Assembly (NCBI GenBank): GCA_039586815.1
Contig: JBDHJR010000011.1
Span: 21,480 to 85,479 of the forward strand
Length of the DNA: 64,000 nucleotides
Origin: WVYX01 sp039586815
Lineage (GTDB): Bacteria; Gemmatimonadota; Gemmatimonadetes; Gemmatimonadales; GWC2-71-9
Direction of reading: 5' to 3'
A program made the position numbers and the translations under genes. Of the stretch, positions 43,729 through 53,637 are shown one piece after another. Below the pieces are notes generated by a model, which saw only the letters and a program-made list of their open reading frames with translations, was not told the origin of the DNA and ran no database searches. Position 1 is the stretch's first letter, and each line of letters starts with the position of its first letter.

Positions 43729-45516
43729 ATGTCGCCCCGCATGCCGCGACGGCGCAGGCTCCTGCTCCTGACATCGGGCTTCGGTGCACTGTTCGTCGCG
43801 GCCGCCGGCGTCGGCGCGTGGCTCGCCCTGAGGCCGGGGCCGACCTATCTGCCGGGAGAGCAGGTGACGGGATTGACCGCCGAGCTCGCCCGCTCGCTCC
43901 CGCCGGACTACCCACGCATCACCCTCACAGACGCCACTCGAGACGCCGGCATCCGGTTCCGCCACTTTGCGGGCCACCGCTCGTCACAGTTGCCGGAAGA
44001 CATGGGATCCGGCGCGGCGTGGGTAGACGTCGACAACGACGGATGGCTCGACCTCTACGTCGTCAACACTGCCGGACCCTTGCCGGTGGACGGGGGCGAA
44101 GAGCCACCGCCGCCCGCCCGGGCGGCTCTGTATCACAACGCCGGCAACGGGACGTTCCGCGACATCAGTGCGGAGGCGGGAGTTCAGTTTGATGGCTGGG
44201 GCATGGGCGTCGCCGCCGCCGACTACGACAATGACGGCTGGCAGGACCTGTTCGTCACGGCCTACGGCACCAACGTCCTGTATCACAACAACGGCGACGG
44301 GACTTTCACGGACAGATCCGCCGAGGCCGGGACCGGCGGACACGACGGCTTCTGGGCGGGAGCGCGCTGGGGTGACTACGATCGCGACGGGTTCCTCGAC
44401 CTTTACGTCACCGGCTACGTGAAGTACCGCTATCTGCCGGACCGCGGTGCGACCGCCCAATACGACATCGAACAGCCGGCAAGCATCAACCCGTCATCGT
44501 TCCCGCCGGAGCGGAACCTGCTGTACCGCAACAACGGCGACGGGACATTTGCGGAGGTCGCAGCCCAGGCCAACGCGTCGGGCGGCGTGGGTCGGAGCCT
44601 CGGCGCCGTCTGGGCGGACTTCGACGACGACGGGTGGCCTGATCTCTACGTCGCCAACGACGTGTCCGACAACGTCCTGTACTGGAACCAGCGGGGCGCA
44701 CCCTTCCGCAATGTCAGCCTCGCCGCACGGGTCGCCGATTACCGCGGCGCCATGGGGCTAGCCGTCGGCGATTGGGATGGGGACGCGGACCTTGACATGT
44801 TCGTGACGCACTGGATCGCGCAGGAAAACGCCCTGTACAGCAATCGCCCGGCTGGCACACCCCTGCCCTTCGTGTTCATGGACGAGGCGGACCGGTACGG
44901 GCTGGGGCAGGTAGCGCTGGAGTTCGTCGGCTGGGGCACCTCGTTCGTCGACTACGACAACGACGGGCGGCTCGATCTCTTCGTCGTGAACGGCAGCACG
45001 CTGCAGCAGGACGACGACCAGCGACTCCTCATCCCGATGCGCGACCAGCTCTTCTGGAATCGCGGTCCCGACGACGGCTTCTACGACGTCTCGTCCGTGA
45101 GTGGTGCGTATTTCGCGCAGACGCATGTGGGACGCGGTGCCGCGTTCGGCGACTACGACAACGACGGCGACCTCGACGTGTTCGTGGTGAATCACGCCGG
45201 CCCCGGCGTGCTGCTGCGCAACGACGGTGGCAACCGCAACTCGTGGCTGGCCGTCCGCCTGACGGGGAACCGGAGCAACCGATCCGGGATCGGTGCCAAA
45301 GTGCGCGTGGTCGCGGACGCCACGATTCAGATCCGCGAGGTCGGCGCGCAGAGCTCGTACCTGTCGCACAACAGTCTGGTGCAGCACTTCGGCCTCGGCG
45401 CGCGACAGAGCGTGGATTCGTTGATCATCAGATGGCCCAGTGGGACGCGCGACGTTGTCGTGAACCCAGCCATCAATCGGGTGCTGGAGATTGCCGAGGG
45501 CACGGGCACACGATGA
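43729..45516 (+). CDS. CRTAC1-type FG-GAP/ASPIC-UnbV protein
   Basis: 595 aa. N-terminal membrane anchor (about 8-30), then seven FG-GAP/VCBS blades with Asp-rich calcium loops (DVDNDGWLDLYVV, DYDNDGWQDLFVT, DFDDDGWPDLYVA, DYDNDGRLDLFVV, DYDNDGDLDVFVV among them), and an ASPIC/UnbV C-terminal domain (IGAKVRVVA, SSYLSHNSLVQHFGLG, IRWPSGTRDVV). Such proteins form calcium-stabilised propellers outside the cytoplasm; their function is unknown in bacteria, with a proposed link to adhesion or to binding partner enzymes. Placed between a pentaheme cytochrome and a TPR protein. Confidence 0.88.
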   Translation: MSPRMPRRRRLLLLTSGFGALFVAAAGVGAWLALRPGPTYLPGEQVTGLTAELARSLPPDYPRITLTDATRDAGIRFRHFAGHRSSQLPEDMGSGAAWVDVDNDGWLDLYVVNTAGPLPVDGGEEPPPPARAALYHNAGNGTFRDISAEAGVQFDGWGMGVAAADYDNDGWQDLFVTAYGTNVLYHNNGDGTFTDRSAEAGTGGHDGFWAGARWGDYDRDGFLDLYVTGYVKYRYLPDRGATAQYDIEQPASINPSSFPPERNLLYRNNGDGTFAEVAAQANASGGVGRSLGAVWADFDDDGWPDLYVANDVSDNVLYWNQRGAPFRNVSLAARVADYRGAMGLAVGDWDGDADLDMFVTHWIAQENALYSNRPAGTPLPFVFMDEADRYGLGQVALEFVGWGTSFVDYDNDGRLDLFVVNGSTLQQDDDQRLLIPMRDQLFWNRGPDDGFYDVSSVSGAYFAQTHVGRGAAFGDYDNDGDLDVFVVNHAGPGVLLRNDGGNRNSWLAVRLTGNRSNRSGIGAKVRVVADATIQIREVGAQSSYLSHNSLVQHFGLGARQSVDSLIIRWPSGTRDVVVNPAINRVLEIAEGTGTR

Positions 45517-46379
45517 AGCGCCTGGCGGGATTCCTGATAGCGGTCGGCGTGCTGTTCGGCGCGGTCACGCTCATGAAGGGCCGTCCGGCTGAGCGCACCG
45601 GTGCAGCCGACTCTCTCAATATCTCGCCAGCCGAGCGTGGCCGGATCCAGGCATTCTGGGAGACGTACCGGCGGGCCACGGATCATCGCATCGCGGGCCG
45701 CTTGCAGGAGGCGGCCGACGAGTACGGTCGGGCGCTGACGCTCAACCCCGAGCACGAGGACGCCCTGTATTACCTGGGCAACATGGATTTCGAGATGGGG
45801 CGCTTCGGGGCGGCCGAACAGGCGTGGCAAAGGTTGATCGCGGTCAACCCGACCAGCGCGCGGGCGCACTTGCAGCTGGGGACCCTGTATTTCTGCGTCG
45901 GGGGGGAAGAGCGCCTCCAGCCGCAACGGGCGACCACGGAATTCGAACGAGCGGCTGCGATCAACCGCGAAGAAACCGGTCCGCTCCTCAGCTTGGGGGA
46001 GATTGCTTTGGTCCAGGGCGAGCTCGATAAGGCCGGTGGATATTTCGACGCCGTGATCGGGTCGAACTACTCGAGCGTCGAGGCGCACTTCTATCGCGGC
46101 TACATCGAGTGGGCGTCGGGAGAGCCGGACGAGGCACAACGCTCCCTGGCGGCGGCCATCGAGCACGCACAGCCGTCGGCACCTAGTGCGGACACGCCGG
46201 GCGAGGGTGATACGCGGACGGGTTCCGCCCCCATGGTTCGCTCACCCACCCGCTGCGGAGCCCTGCGGGCACCGGCGAGCGAGCTCGCGACGCTGGATCC
46301 CGAGGCCGATCTCGACGCCGCCGAAGTGTACGGGGCGTTTACGGCGTTGCTGCGGGAGGTGCGGTCACAACTCCCCTGA
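45513..46379 (+). CDS. Membrane-anchored TPR protein
   Basis: 288 aa from ATG 45513, fixed by the ATGA overlap with the CRTAC1 gene. N-terminal hydrophobic anchor (LAGFLIAVGVLFGAVTL, about 4-20). About four TPR units (AADEYGRALTLNPEHEDALYY, RFGAAEQAWQRLIAVNP, LDKAGGYFDAVIGSN and related). Near the C-terminus an AT-poor linker with Pro/Ser precedes a last helix. It probably assembles the cytochrome and CRTAC1 proteins. The stop overlaps the end of the convergent large CRTAC1 gene by 15 bp. Confidence 0.8.
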   Translation: MKRLAGFLIAVGVLFGAVTLMKGRPAERTGAADSLNISPAERGRIQAFWETYRRATDHRIAGRLQEAADEYGRALTLNPEHEDALYYLGNMDFEMGRFGAAEQAWQRLIAVNPTSARAHLQLGTLYFCVGGEERLQPQRATTEFERAAAINREETGPLLSLGEIALVQGELDKAGGYFDAVIGSNYSSVEAHFYRGYIEWASGEPDEAQRSLAAAIEHAQPSAPSADTPGEGDTRTGSAPMVRSPTRCGALRAPASELATLDPEADLDAAEVYGAFTALLREVRSQLP

Positions 46380-49300
46380 GGGGATGGTGATCTCGCGGGC
46401 TCCCGGTGGAACCGGGGTCTCGGTTTCCGCCCCGCCCGGCCAGCGCACCCAGACGCCGGTGGCTTCACCGCGCAGACCCAAGACCTGCACCGCCCCGTCT
46501 TGGGACCAGTAGCCGGAACCCGACCGCACCTCTCGCGCGGGTCCCAAACCATCGGGGTACATGATCCGGATCAGAGCGCCCACGGCGTTCGGGTTTCCGG
46601 GGCCGCCGCGCAACCGCACCCGCAACCCAGGCGTCGCCCGCTGGTTGTGAAACAGCTTGGTCCGTGCTGCATTCTGCGACACCGCGAGATCGATGCGCCC
46701 GTCGGCATCGAAATCGGCGAACGCGGCGCCACGCTGGTCGCCGTACACGATCACTCCCGATTCCTGGCTCGAAACCGGCGCGAACCCGCCGGTACCGTCC
46801 CCCCGCAGCCACAACGCCCGGCCCGCGTCGTGTCGCGGCGTGCCGACCTCAGTGGCGAAGAAGTTCTGGCTCAAGAACAGGTCTTCCACCCCGTCGCCGT
46901 CGAAGTCGGCTACCCCGACGTGGAACGCGGGAGCCATCTGCGCCTCCCTCGGGAGCGCGATGCCCTCGAACGCGTCGCCGCGGTTGAGAAAGACCATGTG
47001 ATCCAGCGTATTCGCCGCGACCCAGTTGATGCTCTGGAGGTCCCGGTCGACGACTTCCTCGAGGGTCGCGTCGGCGTAGTCCTGGTATGTGGGAGTCTGC
47101 CGGCGGACGAACGGCATGGCGACGATGAGGCGTGAGAACCGCTCGAGCGGTGCAACGGTCTTCAATCCCTCGTCGAACTGGGCCAGGATCACATCGATGC
47201 GGCCGTTGCGGTCGAAGTCGCTGTAGTAAGCAAGCAGAGGATGCTCGTCCACCGCATGCGTCGTGTTCCGCCCCCAGCTCGTCGCCGCGATATCGATCAG
47301 CCCGTCGCCATTGAAGTCGCCGGTGCTGATCCCGTTCCATCGGCTGCGGAAGGAGGCGAGCGCGTACGACTCGCCAGCCCGCGAGAACCGGCCGCCGTCG
47401 TTCAGCAGCAGTGTGATCGGGCCCCAATCGATCGCCAGGATGAGGTCGGGGTCGCCGTCGGCGTCGACATCGGAAAACACCGCGGCCGACGCCAGACCGA
47501 TCGACGACAACACCTCGGCATTGGCCGCGTCACGCACGAATCGTCCGCCCTCGTTGCGGAACAACCGAGCAGTAGCGGCCACCGGGTACACGGCCGGGAT
47601 CACCCGACCTCCCACGAAGAGATCGAGGTCGCCGTCGCCATCGACGTCGGCCAGGGCGAGCGGACCGACGGCGCTGGTGTCGCCCGGTACGGCTTCCGTT
47701 ACCGAACCAGCGGCGCTCCTCGCCCCGACACCCATGTCCAGGTGGAGCACCCCGGGAGTGCTAAGGGCCTCGCTCGGAGTCCTTGCCTCATAGCTCGATT
47801 GGCCGAGCAGCAGGGCCGTGCTGTTGGGGCCACTCGGTAGGCCCAGCACGGTCGTCTGATCGTATGCCGACTCACCCATGCCGAGGTCCACATGACGCAG
47901 CCGACCGCCGTCGTTGCGGTAGTACGCCAGTTGCCCGCCACGCCCCGAGGGGATCAGGAGGTCGTCATCGCCGTCCCGATCAACGTCGTACCAGGTGACC
48001 CCGGGTCCTAGGTTGCTCAGCGCATTCGGCAGTAGCGGCTGCCGGGCGAAGTCGTCGAACACCGACTCGACGTGGGAGTGGCCGAGCATGGAGGACACGT
48101 CGGCGAAGTACGGGGAGGCGGTTGCTCTCGTCGGAGCCGGCGGCGCAGAATCCGCACCGGTATCGGCCACTGGTTCACTGATCTCATACAGTCGGTTCGG
48201 TTGCACACCACTAAGGATGGTCTCGCCACCCCCGCGCCACCGCACGACGATCCTGAGCTCGTCACCGTCGTTCGCCGCGAATGTGTACAGTGGTTCGGAG
48301 CTGGAGAGGTACATGCCGCCCAGAGTGACTTCCTTGGTCTGCTCCGGCACGGCCCCGCCCTGGACCGAGATCTTGGCACCGACCGCCTGCGTGTTGGGCG
48401 CCGCCCCTATGAGCCTCACCGCGAGCCGCGGAGCCGTGGCGTTGTTGCGCAAGACTGCCACCGGCGTGCCGAGTCGGGTCACCACAACGTCCAGATCACC
48501 GTCTCCGTCGAGATCGCCGGACGCAATGCCGTGCGAGAAGTCTTCGTCCTTCGCGAAGCCCCATTCGCTACCGACTTCGGAAAACGTGCGATCACCGTTG
48601 TTGCGGAAGGCGACGTTCTTGGATCGATAATCGGGGAACTCCAGCAACTGCCGTTGCCAGGCCAGCATGGAACCGCCACCCAACCGCTCGTTGGCGTCAC
48701 CGTCGTTCATATCCCATACGTGACCCGTGGTGACGAGAGCGTCCTCGTACCCGTCCAGATCGACGTCGAGAAACTGGACGCCCCACGACCAGTCGGACGC
48801 GGCGACACCTGCGAAATTGGCGATCTCGGCGTAGGTGCCATCTCCTCGATTCACGAACAACGTGTTCTGCGAGTACTGCGGCCGGTTGTCGATCGCGCCC
48901 AGCGGCAGTGGCACGGACGCGTGCATTGCCAGCTGCGCCTTTCGGCGCCCAGGGTCCAGGGCCAGCATGTCCAGCACGAAGAGATCGAGGTTGCCGTCGC
49001 GGTCGATGTCGGAAAAGTCGAGGGCCATGCTGGTCGTACTCGTCTTCCGCAGAGCCAGCCGCGGGATGGCCTGGAAGACCCCCGTGCCGTCGTTGATCCA
49101 GAACTGGTCGGGATGGTGGAAGTCGTTGCACACGTACAGGTCCGGATCGCCATCATCGTCGACGTCGTGGAATCGCGCGGCCAAACCGAAGTAATGAGGT
49201 ACGGCAGTGAGGGGTCGTCCGTCCTCGTCCAGGAAACGGCCCGACGTGAATGAGACCTCTTCGAACCGTCCCGTACCGTCATTCAGCAAGAGTTGGTCCG

Positions 49301-50069
49301 GCTCCGCGCGTTGGGCCAGAAAGACCCGCCCCCTGGTCGTGTCGAGCTGGTAGTGATGCTCAAATCCCGGGACGATTGTCGGCTCGCCGTCGACTTCGTG
49401 CACCACTTGGTCGAACGCCCGCTGCGCGGGGGAAAACAGGTCCAGCACGGTGGCGACTTTGTAGTTGGCGACATACAGGTCGAGGTCGCCATCGGCGTCG
49501 ACATCGGCCAGCGCCATTGTCACGCTGCCACGCCGCGATGCGAGGCCCGCTTCCTCGATCCGTTCGGTGAAGGCGCCAGTACCGTCGTTGACGTAGAGCG
49601 CGTTGGGACCGCCCAGTGCGGTGACGAGCAGATCCAGGTCGCCGTCGCCATCCACGTCGGCGAGCGCGGTTCCGGTACTCGCTCGTTCGGGGAGGGCAAC
49701 ACCCGCCTCCGCGGCGATGTCCTCGAAACGCCAACCGCCCAGGTTGCGATACAACGCGTTGGGGCCCTCGACGCGAGCGAGGTACATGTCCACCAGACCG
49801 TCGCCGTCGACGTCGCCGAGCGCGACGCCCGCGCCGTATGTGAGATGCCTGTTCTGGAGGGATCGCTCGTGGGAGACTGCATTCGTGAAGTCGATGCCGG
49901 TCCGCCGCGGTCGCAGCCGGGTGAACCCGATGCGTCCCCGGCTGCTGAAGGCCAGCTCTCTCCACCGATGCTCACCCTCTTCATGCCACGTGACGGGAAC
50001 CGGGCGCTCACATCCGGTGACTACAAGTAGCAGGAGAACAGCCCAACACAGGGGCCTGATCGTCTTCAT
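46365..50069 (-). CDS. Giant CRTAC1-type lipoprotein with two propeller/ASPIC modules
   Basis: 1234 aa from ATG 50069; lipobox VTGC at about residues 17-20. Two tandem modules: first propeller about 60-500 (DVDGDGLVDMYLA, DVDGDGDLDLLVT, DVDADGDLDLYVA, DVDDDGDPDLYVC, DLDGDGDLDVVVT) with an ASPIC/UnbV domain (VGAKISVQGG, GMYLSSSEPLYTF), then a second from about 590 (DVDRDGDDDLLIP, DVDADGDPDLILA, DFDGDGVEDLFLS, DFDADGRIDLAVS) ending in another ASPIC domain (VGALIRIMYPDG, GSGYWSQDGAVQVLGL). Surface-exposed and calcium-rich by design. Third gene of a minus-strand operon of three such proteins. Confidence 0.88.
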   Translation of the reverse strand: MKTIRPLCWAVLLLLVVTGCERPVPVTWHEEGEHRWRELAFSSRGRIGFTRLRPRRTGIDFTNAVSHERSLQNRHLTYGAGVALGDVDGDGLVDMYLARVEGPNALYRNLGGWRFEDIAAEAGVALPERASTGTALADVDGDGDLDLLVTALGGPNALYVNDGTGAFTERIEEAGLASRRGSVTMALADVDADGDLDLYVANYKVATVLDLFSPAQRAFDQVVHEVDGEPTIVPGFEHHYQLDTTRGRVFLAQRAEPDQLLLNDGTGRFEEVSFTSGRFLDEDGRPLTAVPHYFGLAARFHDVDDDGDPDLYVCNDFHHPDQFWINDGTGVFQAIPRLALRKTSTTSMALDFSDIDRDGNLDLFVLDMLALDPGRRKAQLAMHASVPLPLGAIDNRPQYSQNTLFVNRGDGTYAEIANFAGVAASDWSWGVQFLDVDLDGYEDALVTTGHVWDMNDGDANERLGGGSMLAWQRQLLEFPDYRSKNVAFRNNGDRTFSEVGSEWGFAKDEDFSHGIASGDLDGDGDLDVVVTRLGTPVAVLRNNATAPRLAVRLIGAAPNTQAVGAKISVQGGAVPEQTKEVTLGGMYLSSSEPLYTFAANDGDELRIVVRWRGGGETILSGVQPNRLYEISEPVADTGADSAPPAPTRATASPYFADVSSMLGHSHVESVFDDFARQPLLPNALSNLGPGVTWYDVDRDGDDDLLIPSGRGGQLAYYRNDGGRLRHVDLGMGESAYDQTTVLGLPSGPNSTALLLGQSSYEARTPSEALSTPGVLHLDMGVGARSAAGSVTEAVPGDTSAVGPLALADVDGDGDLDLFVGGRVIPAVYPVAATARLFRNEGGRFVRDAANAEVLSSIGLASAAVFSDVDADGDPDLILAIDWGPITLLLNDGGRFSRAGESYALASFRSRWNGISTGDFNGDGLIDIAATSWGRNTTHAVDEHPLLAYYSDFDRNGRIDVILAQFDEGLKTVAPLERFSRLIVAMPFVRRQTPTYQDYADATLEEVVDRDLQSINWVAANTLDHMVFLNRGDAFEGIALPREAQMAPAFHVGVADFDGDGVEDLFLSQNFFATEVGTPRHDAGRALWLRGDGTGGFAPVSSQESGVIVYGDQRGAAFADFDADGRIDLAVSQNAARTKLFHNQRATPGLRVRLRGGPGNPNAVGALIRIMYPDGLGPAREVRSGSGYWSQDGAVQVLGLRGEATGVWVRWPGGAETETPVPPGAREITIPSGEL

Positions 50070-50079
50070 GCCCGATGCC

Positions 50080-53000
50080 TCAGCGGCGGTTTCCCGAGCC
50101 CGGCGCCAGCCCCAGCGTGGAGCCCGACACTTCCCGGGTTTGGTAGCGGGCCAGGTAGTCACGATGGGCCCGGTCCTCCGGATAAACGTCCTCGGGGCCA
50201 TGGGGGTAGCTGCTCTGGGCGTGGAACGGGAGCGGTTCCACCGTGTTGCCGGTCGCCGTGTTGAGGTCGGCGTCCTTGATCCAGCCGTCGGTGTAGAGCA
50301 GGAAGGTGCGGCTCCACCCGTCCGGCGGATCCGGTATGGCGTCGAACTCAACCGTCATCTCGTCACCAGGCGCCATCACGGTGTACATGTCATCCGATTC
50401 ACCGATCAGCGAAGTGACGTCGCCGTGGCGCGTGAAACGACCGGTGATAGGCAGCCACGGCGAGTTCTGTGATACGTCGTTGTACTCGAACCACTGTGGC
50501 CCGTGGCGCCCGCCCTTGCGATACTCCCGCGAGAAACCCCTGTAGTGCAGGTCGGCGGCATCCGGCCGGAGGAGCTGAACCCGGAGGCCTTCCTCCTCGA
50601 TACCCGCTGCTCCTTCAGCGTCTGCCGCCACGGCGACACCGGCCACGGCGCCCACAGCGAAGAAGGCGTGGTCCCAGTAGACCTGCATACTCGTCCGGAT
50701 CCTGATACGCGGATCCTCCGGAACGACCGAGCCGGCCAGGTCCACCACTACGGTCTTGTCCTTGCCCGCGGGGAAGCCAATGTCCGCAATGGCGGTGCGC
50801 CAGCCGCCACGTCCATCGGGCACCTCGAGGCGCGGCGACATCGAGGCCACGGCGTCGGACTGCGACACAGCCACGTTGATGCTCGCGTCCGTTGGGAAGA
50901 TCCACCCCTGCAGGAAGAGGAAGGGGCGCTCTGCTGAGGCTGCCTCCGGCGGCAGCTCGAGCACCACCTCGTGGGACCTCACGATCCCCTGATAGGGGCC
51001 GACCTCGAGGTTCGAGACATAGCGCGCATCCTGAGCGCTCAGCGTGGCGAGTACGTCGTTGCCGCGCCCGTCTCTGGCGGACACGGGGAGCAGGCGCCGG
51101 TTCACGTGGAACAGGCGTAGCTCAGGCTCAACGGGCGGCACGAACTTCTCGTCCACGAACAGCTCGACCGAGTCGGGGTGATCTATCGCCAACAGCTTGA
51201 CCTCATCGACATAGGCGATCTCCCACAACTCCTCGGTGATCTGCAGCTGATACCGCCCGCCGTCGGGCTGCAAGCGCGCTCCGGGAATGCGCAGGTACTC
51301 CCGGGACGCGGCAGGAGGGGCATAGACGCGTCCCGCGGCGGACGCGCGACCGGCCATTATGCCCAACGGCATTCCGATCGCGCTGCGCCACATGGCGTCA
51401 GTGATGAACTCGTAACGTTCCCCGTTCCATGCGTACACGAAAGCGCATGATCCCTTGAGCCGCTCGGACTCGAGCAGATCCTGATCGGTCCCGGGGAAAT
51501 AGAGGTATTGCGGCACCCCATTGGTCCACACGACGCGGACCACGTCGGCCTTGAGGCGGTGGCCGAGGCCGAAATGTGTCGAAGCGCCGACCACGGTCTT
51601 TGCCTGATAGAGATCGCCAGCCCGGATCTCGACCTTCGAGCCCACGCCGAGGCGGTTCACCTTGCCGGTGCCCGCCCCGCGTGCCAGCAAGCTGAGATCG
51701 AGGTAGTGGTTGATGTTGCCGCCGTCGTTTCTGAGCAGGAGGACGCCCCGAGCTGACGGCGCGAGCAGATCCAGGTCGCCGTCCTCGTTGTAGTCGAACA
51801 CAGTGAAGCGCTCAACCGGCGACAATTCCGACGGGAGAAGCCCGGACCGATCAACGAAGGCTCCGCCGCCCACGTTGTGGAGCAGCTGGGGCCCCACTGT
51901 GCCCCCGCCCGAGAGCGCGAGGTCGAGGCGCCCGTCGTTGTCGAAATCCAGGAACGTCGCCCGCGCACCGGCGCGGTCGTCCATGAGGCCTCTCACCCTG
52001 TCGTCGCGTTGGAACCGTCCGTCGCCGAGGTTTCGATAGAGGCGTGGCGACGACTCTCCACTCACCGCGAGGTCGGGGTGTCCGTCGTTGTCGTAGTCGC
52101 CCGCCGCTACGGCGCTCGCCGCGCCGACGTCTCCGAGTCCCGCCGACGCTGCAACGGGCAAAAACCCCTCATGGCGCAGGTTCGCGAACAGCTCTATGCC
52201 GCTTCCCCACGCTGACACGACGTCCAGGTCTCCGTCGTCGTCGAAATCGGCGAATGCGGCGTCCACTATCGCCGGGCCGTCCAATCCCATGGCTTCAGGA
52301 ACTTGGGCGAAGCGACCTCGTCCGTCGTTGCGGTACAGAACGTTGCCACCCTGGTTGGCCATCAACAGGTCGAGATCGCCGTCGTGATCGAGATCGGCGA
52401 AGGTCGCAGAGCGCCCGACGCCGGCGTCGGCCACACCTGCCGAGCGGGAGACGTCGCGGAACCGCTCGCCGTCCCGATTCTCGAAAAGCCGGTTCGGGCC
52501 TTCGCGGACCAGGTAGAGATCCAGCAGTCCGTCCCCGTCGTAGTCCACGACGCGTGCCGCGCGCACCGATCCGACGTCGCGGAGGGTCTGCGGCGTCGCG
52601 TCGACGAAGCGCCCAAGCTCGTTGCGGAGCAGGAAGCCCCTGCCGCCTTCAGCAGCAGCGCCGTGCCACACGTAGAGATCCTGGTCACCATCGGCGTCGA
52701 AGTCTGCGACGGCCAGCACGGGGGGGGCACCGTCTTCCCCGACGGCGGAGCCCAAACCGGAGACGGCGGTCGCGTCGGTGAAGCGCAGCACCTCCATCAC
52801 CGCCGCCTCGTCCGGTATCTCGAGCGCAATCTCATGGCTGAAAGAGAGCGTCACGAAGCCGGCAGCCTCACCAAGCGGTCCGCGAAGCTCCTGCATGTCC
52901 GCCTGATATACCGGGGTCGTCCGCAGAAGAAGGTGGAACCGCATCGCGGGCGCTCGGGCACGCGACGCATCCTCGGCCCTCGCCGCACTCAACGCACGAT

Positions 53001-53637
53001 CAAATAGCTCTGCCGCCCCGACCGGGAACTCGGGGATCAGCGCGCGCAGCTCCTCCAGCTGGGCCGCGGCGGCGACCGCGTCACCCAAGGCGAGGTGCGC
53101 CTCGATCAGCTCGAGGCGGGCCGGGAGGCTCGAAGGGGCACGCGCTACCACGCGGGACAGCAACTCGACGCGCTCGGGGGAGGGCGGCGGGTCTTCCCGC
53201 TCCGCGTCGTCGGCGCCCACCAGCGTCCACAATGCCCGCAGGTTCTCCGGGTCCAACTCCAGGGCTTGATGGCGCAGGGCCTTCGCCTCGTCGGATCGCC
53301 CTTGCAGCTCCAGCGCTCTTGCGAGGATCAGATGTGCCGCGGGATCAAGAGGCTCACGCTCGACTGCCCGCCTTGCCCAGCGCTCGGCGTCCCCAAAGTC
53401 ACCTCTCCGCAGGGCCACGAGAGCCATGTTGGCCGGTCCAGCGCTCTCCTCGGGGGCCAGCTCCGTGAGCCGGCCGAACTCGAACGCCGCCTCCTGGAGT
53501 TGGTCGAGCTGGAGGTAGGTCAGTCCCTTGGTTCGGGCGTCCAGGATGTCCGCGGTACGATCTTCGTCCCCCCCCTCGCCGCAGGCGGACGAGAGCAAGA
53601 GGACCAACGCGGCCGCGAGCCGGCGTGAGCTAATCAT
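50080..53637 (-). CDS. TPR + CRTAC1-type lipoprotein with an added C-terminal module
   Basis: 1185 aa. Lipobox SSAC at about residues 16-19. Order: TPR region about 35-240 (FGRLTELAPEESAGPANMAL, AERWARRAVEREPLDPAAHL), FG-GAP propeller about 290-690 (DFDADGDQDLYVW, DYDGDGLLDLYLV, DLDHDGDLDLLMA, DFDDDGDLDVVSA, DYNEDGDLDLLAP), an ASPIC/UnbV domain (NRLGVGSKVEIRAGD, STHFGLGHRLKADVV), then about 400 residues (CAFVYAWNGERYEFITDAMW, ELWEIAYVDEVKLLAIDHPD) seen in other large CRTAC1 proteins. No catalytic motif recognised. ATG overlaps the stop of the preceding CRTAC1 gene (ATGA). Confidence 0.87.
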   Translation of the reverse strand: MISSRRLAAALVLLLSSACGEGGDEDRTADILDARTKGLTYLQLDQLQEAAFEFGRLTELAPEESAGPANMALVALRRGDFGDAERWARRAVEREPLDPAAHLILARALELQGRSDEAKALRHQALELDPENLRALWTLVGADDAEREDPPPSPERVELLSRVVARAPSSLPARLELIEAHLALGDAVAAAAQLEELRALIPEFPVGAAELFDRALSAARAEDASRARAPAMRFHLLLRTTPVYQADMQELRGPLGEAAGFVTLSFSHEIALEIPDEAAVMEVLRFTDATAVSGLGSAVGEDGAPPVLAVADFDADGDQDLYVWHGAAAEGGRGFLLRNELGRFVDATPQTLRDVGSVRAARVVDYDGDGLLDLYLVREGPNRLFENRDGERFRDVSRSAGVADAGVGRSATFADLDHDGDLDLLMANQGGNVLYRNDGRGRFAQVPEAMGLDGPAIVDAAFADFDDDGDLDVVSAWGSGIELFANLRHEGFLPVAASAGLGDVGAASAVAAGDYDNDGHPDLAVSGESSPRLYRNLGDGRFQRDDRVRGLMDDRAGARATFLDFDNDGRLDLALSGGGTVGPQLLHNVGGGAFVDRSGLLPSELSPVERFTVFDYNEDGDLDLLAPSARGVLLLRNDGGNINHYLDLSLLARGAGTGKVNRLGVGSKVEIRAGDLYQAKTVVGASTHFGLGHRLKADVVRVVWTNGVPQYLYFPGTDQDLLESERLKGSCAFVYAWNGERYEFITDAMWRSAIGMPLGIMAGRASAAGRVYAPPAASREYLRIPGARLQPDGGRYQLQITEELWEIAYVDEVKLLAIDHPDSVELFVDEKFVPPVEPELRLFHVNRRLLPVSARDGRGNDVLATLSAQDARYVSNLEVGPYQGIVRSHEVVLELPPEAASAERPFLFLQGWIFPTDASINVAVSQSDAVASMSPRLEVPDGRGGWRTAIADIGFPAGKDKTVVVDLAGSVVPEDPRIRIRTSMQVYWDHAFFAVGAVAGVAVAADAEGAAGIEEEGLRVQLLRPDAADLHYRGFSREYRKGGRHGPQWFEYNDVSQNSPWLPITGRFTRHGDVTSLIGESDDMYTVMAPGDEMTVEFDAIPDPPDGWSRTFLLYTDGWIKDADLNTATGNTVEPLPFHAQSSYPHGPEDVYPEDRAHRDYLARYQTREVSGSTLGLAPGSGNRR

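Noticed and set aside
46365..46379. Possible convergent terminator between the TPR and giant CRTAC1 genes
   Set aside because: The two genes overlap by 15 bp and I see no hairpin with a T tract there.
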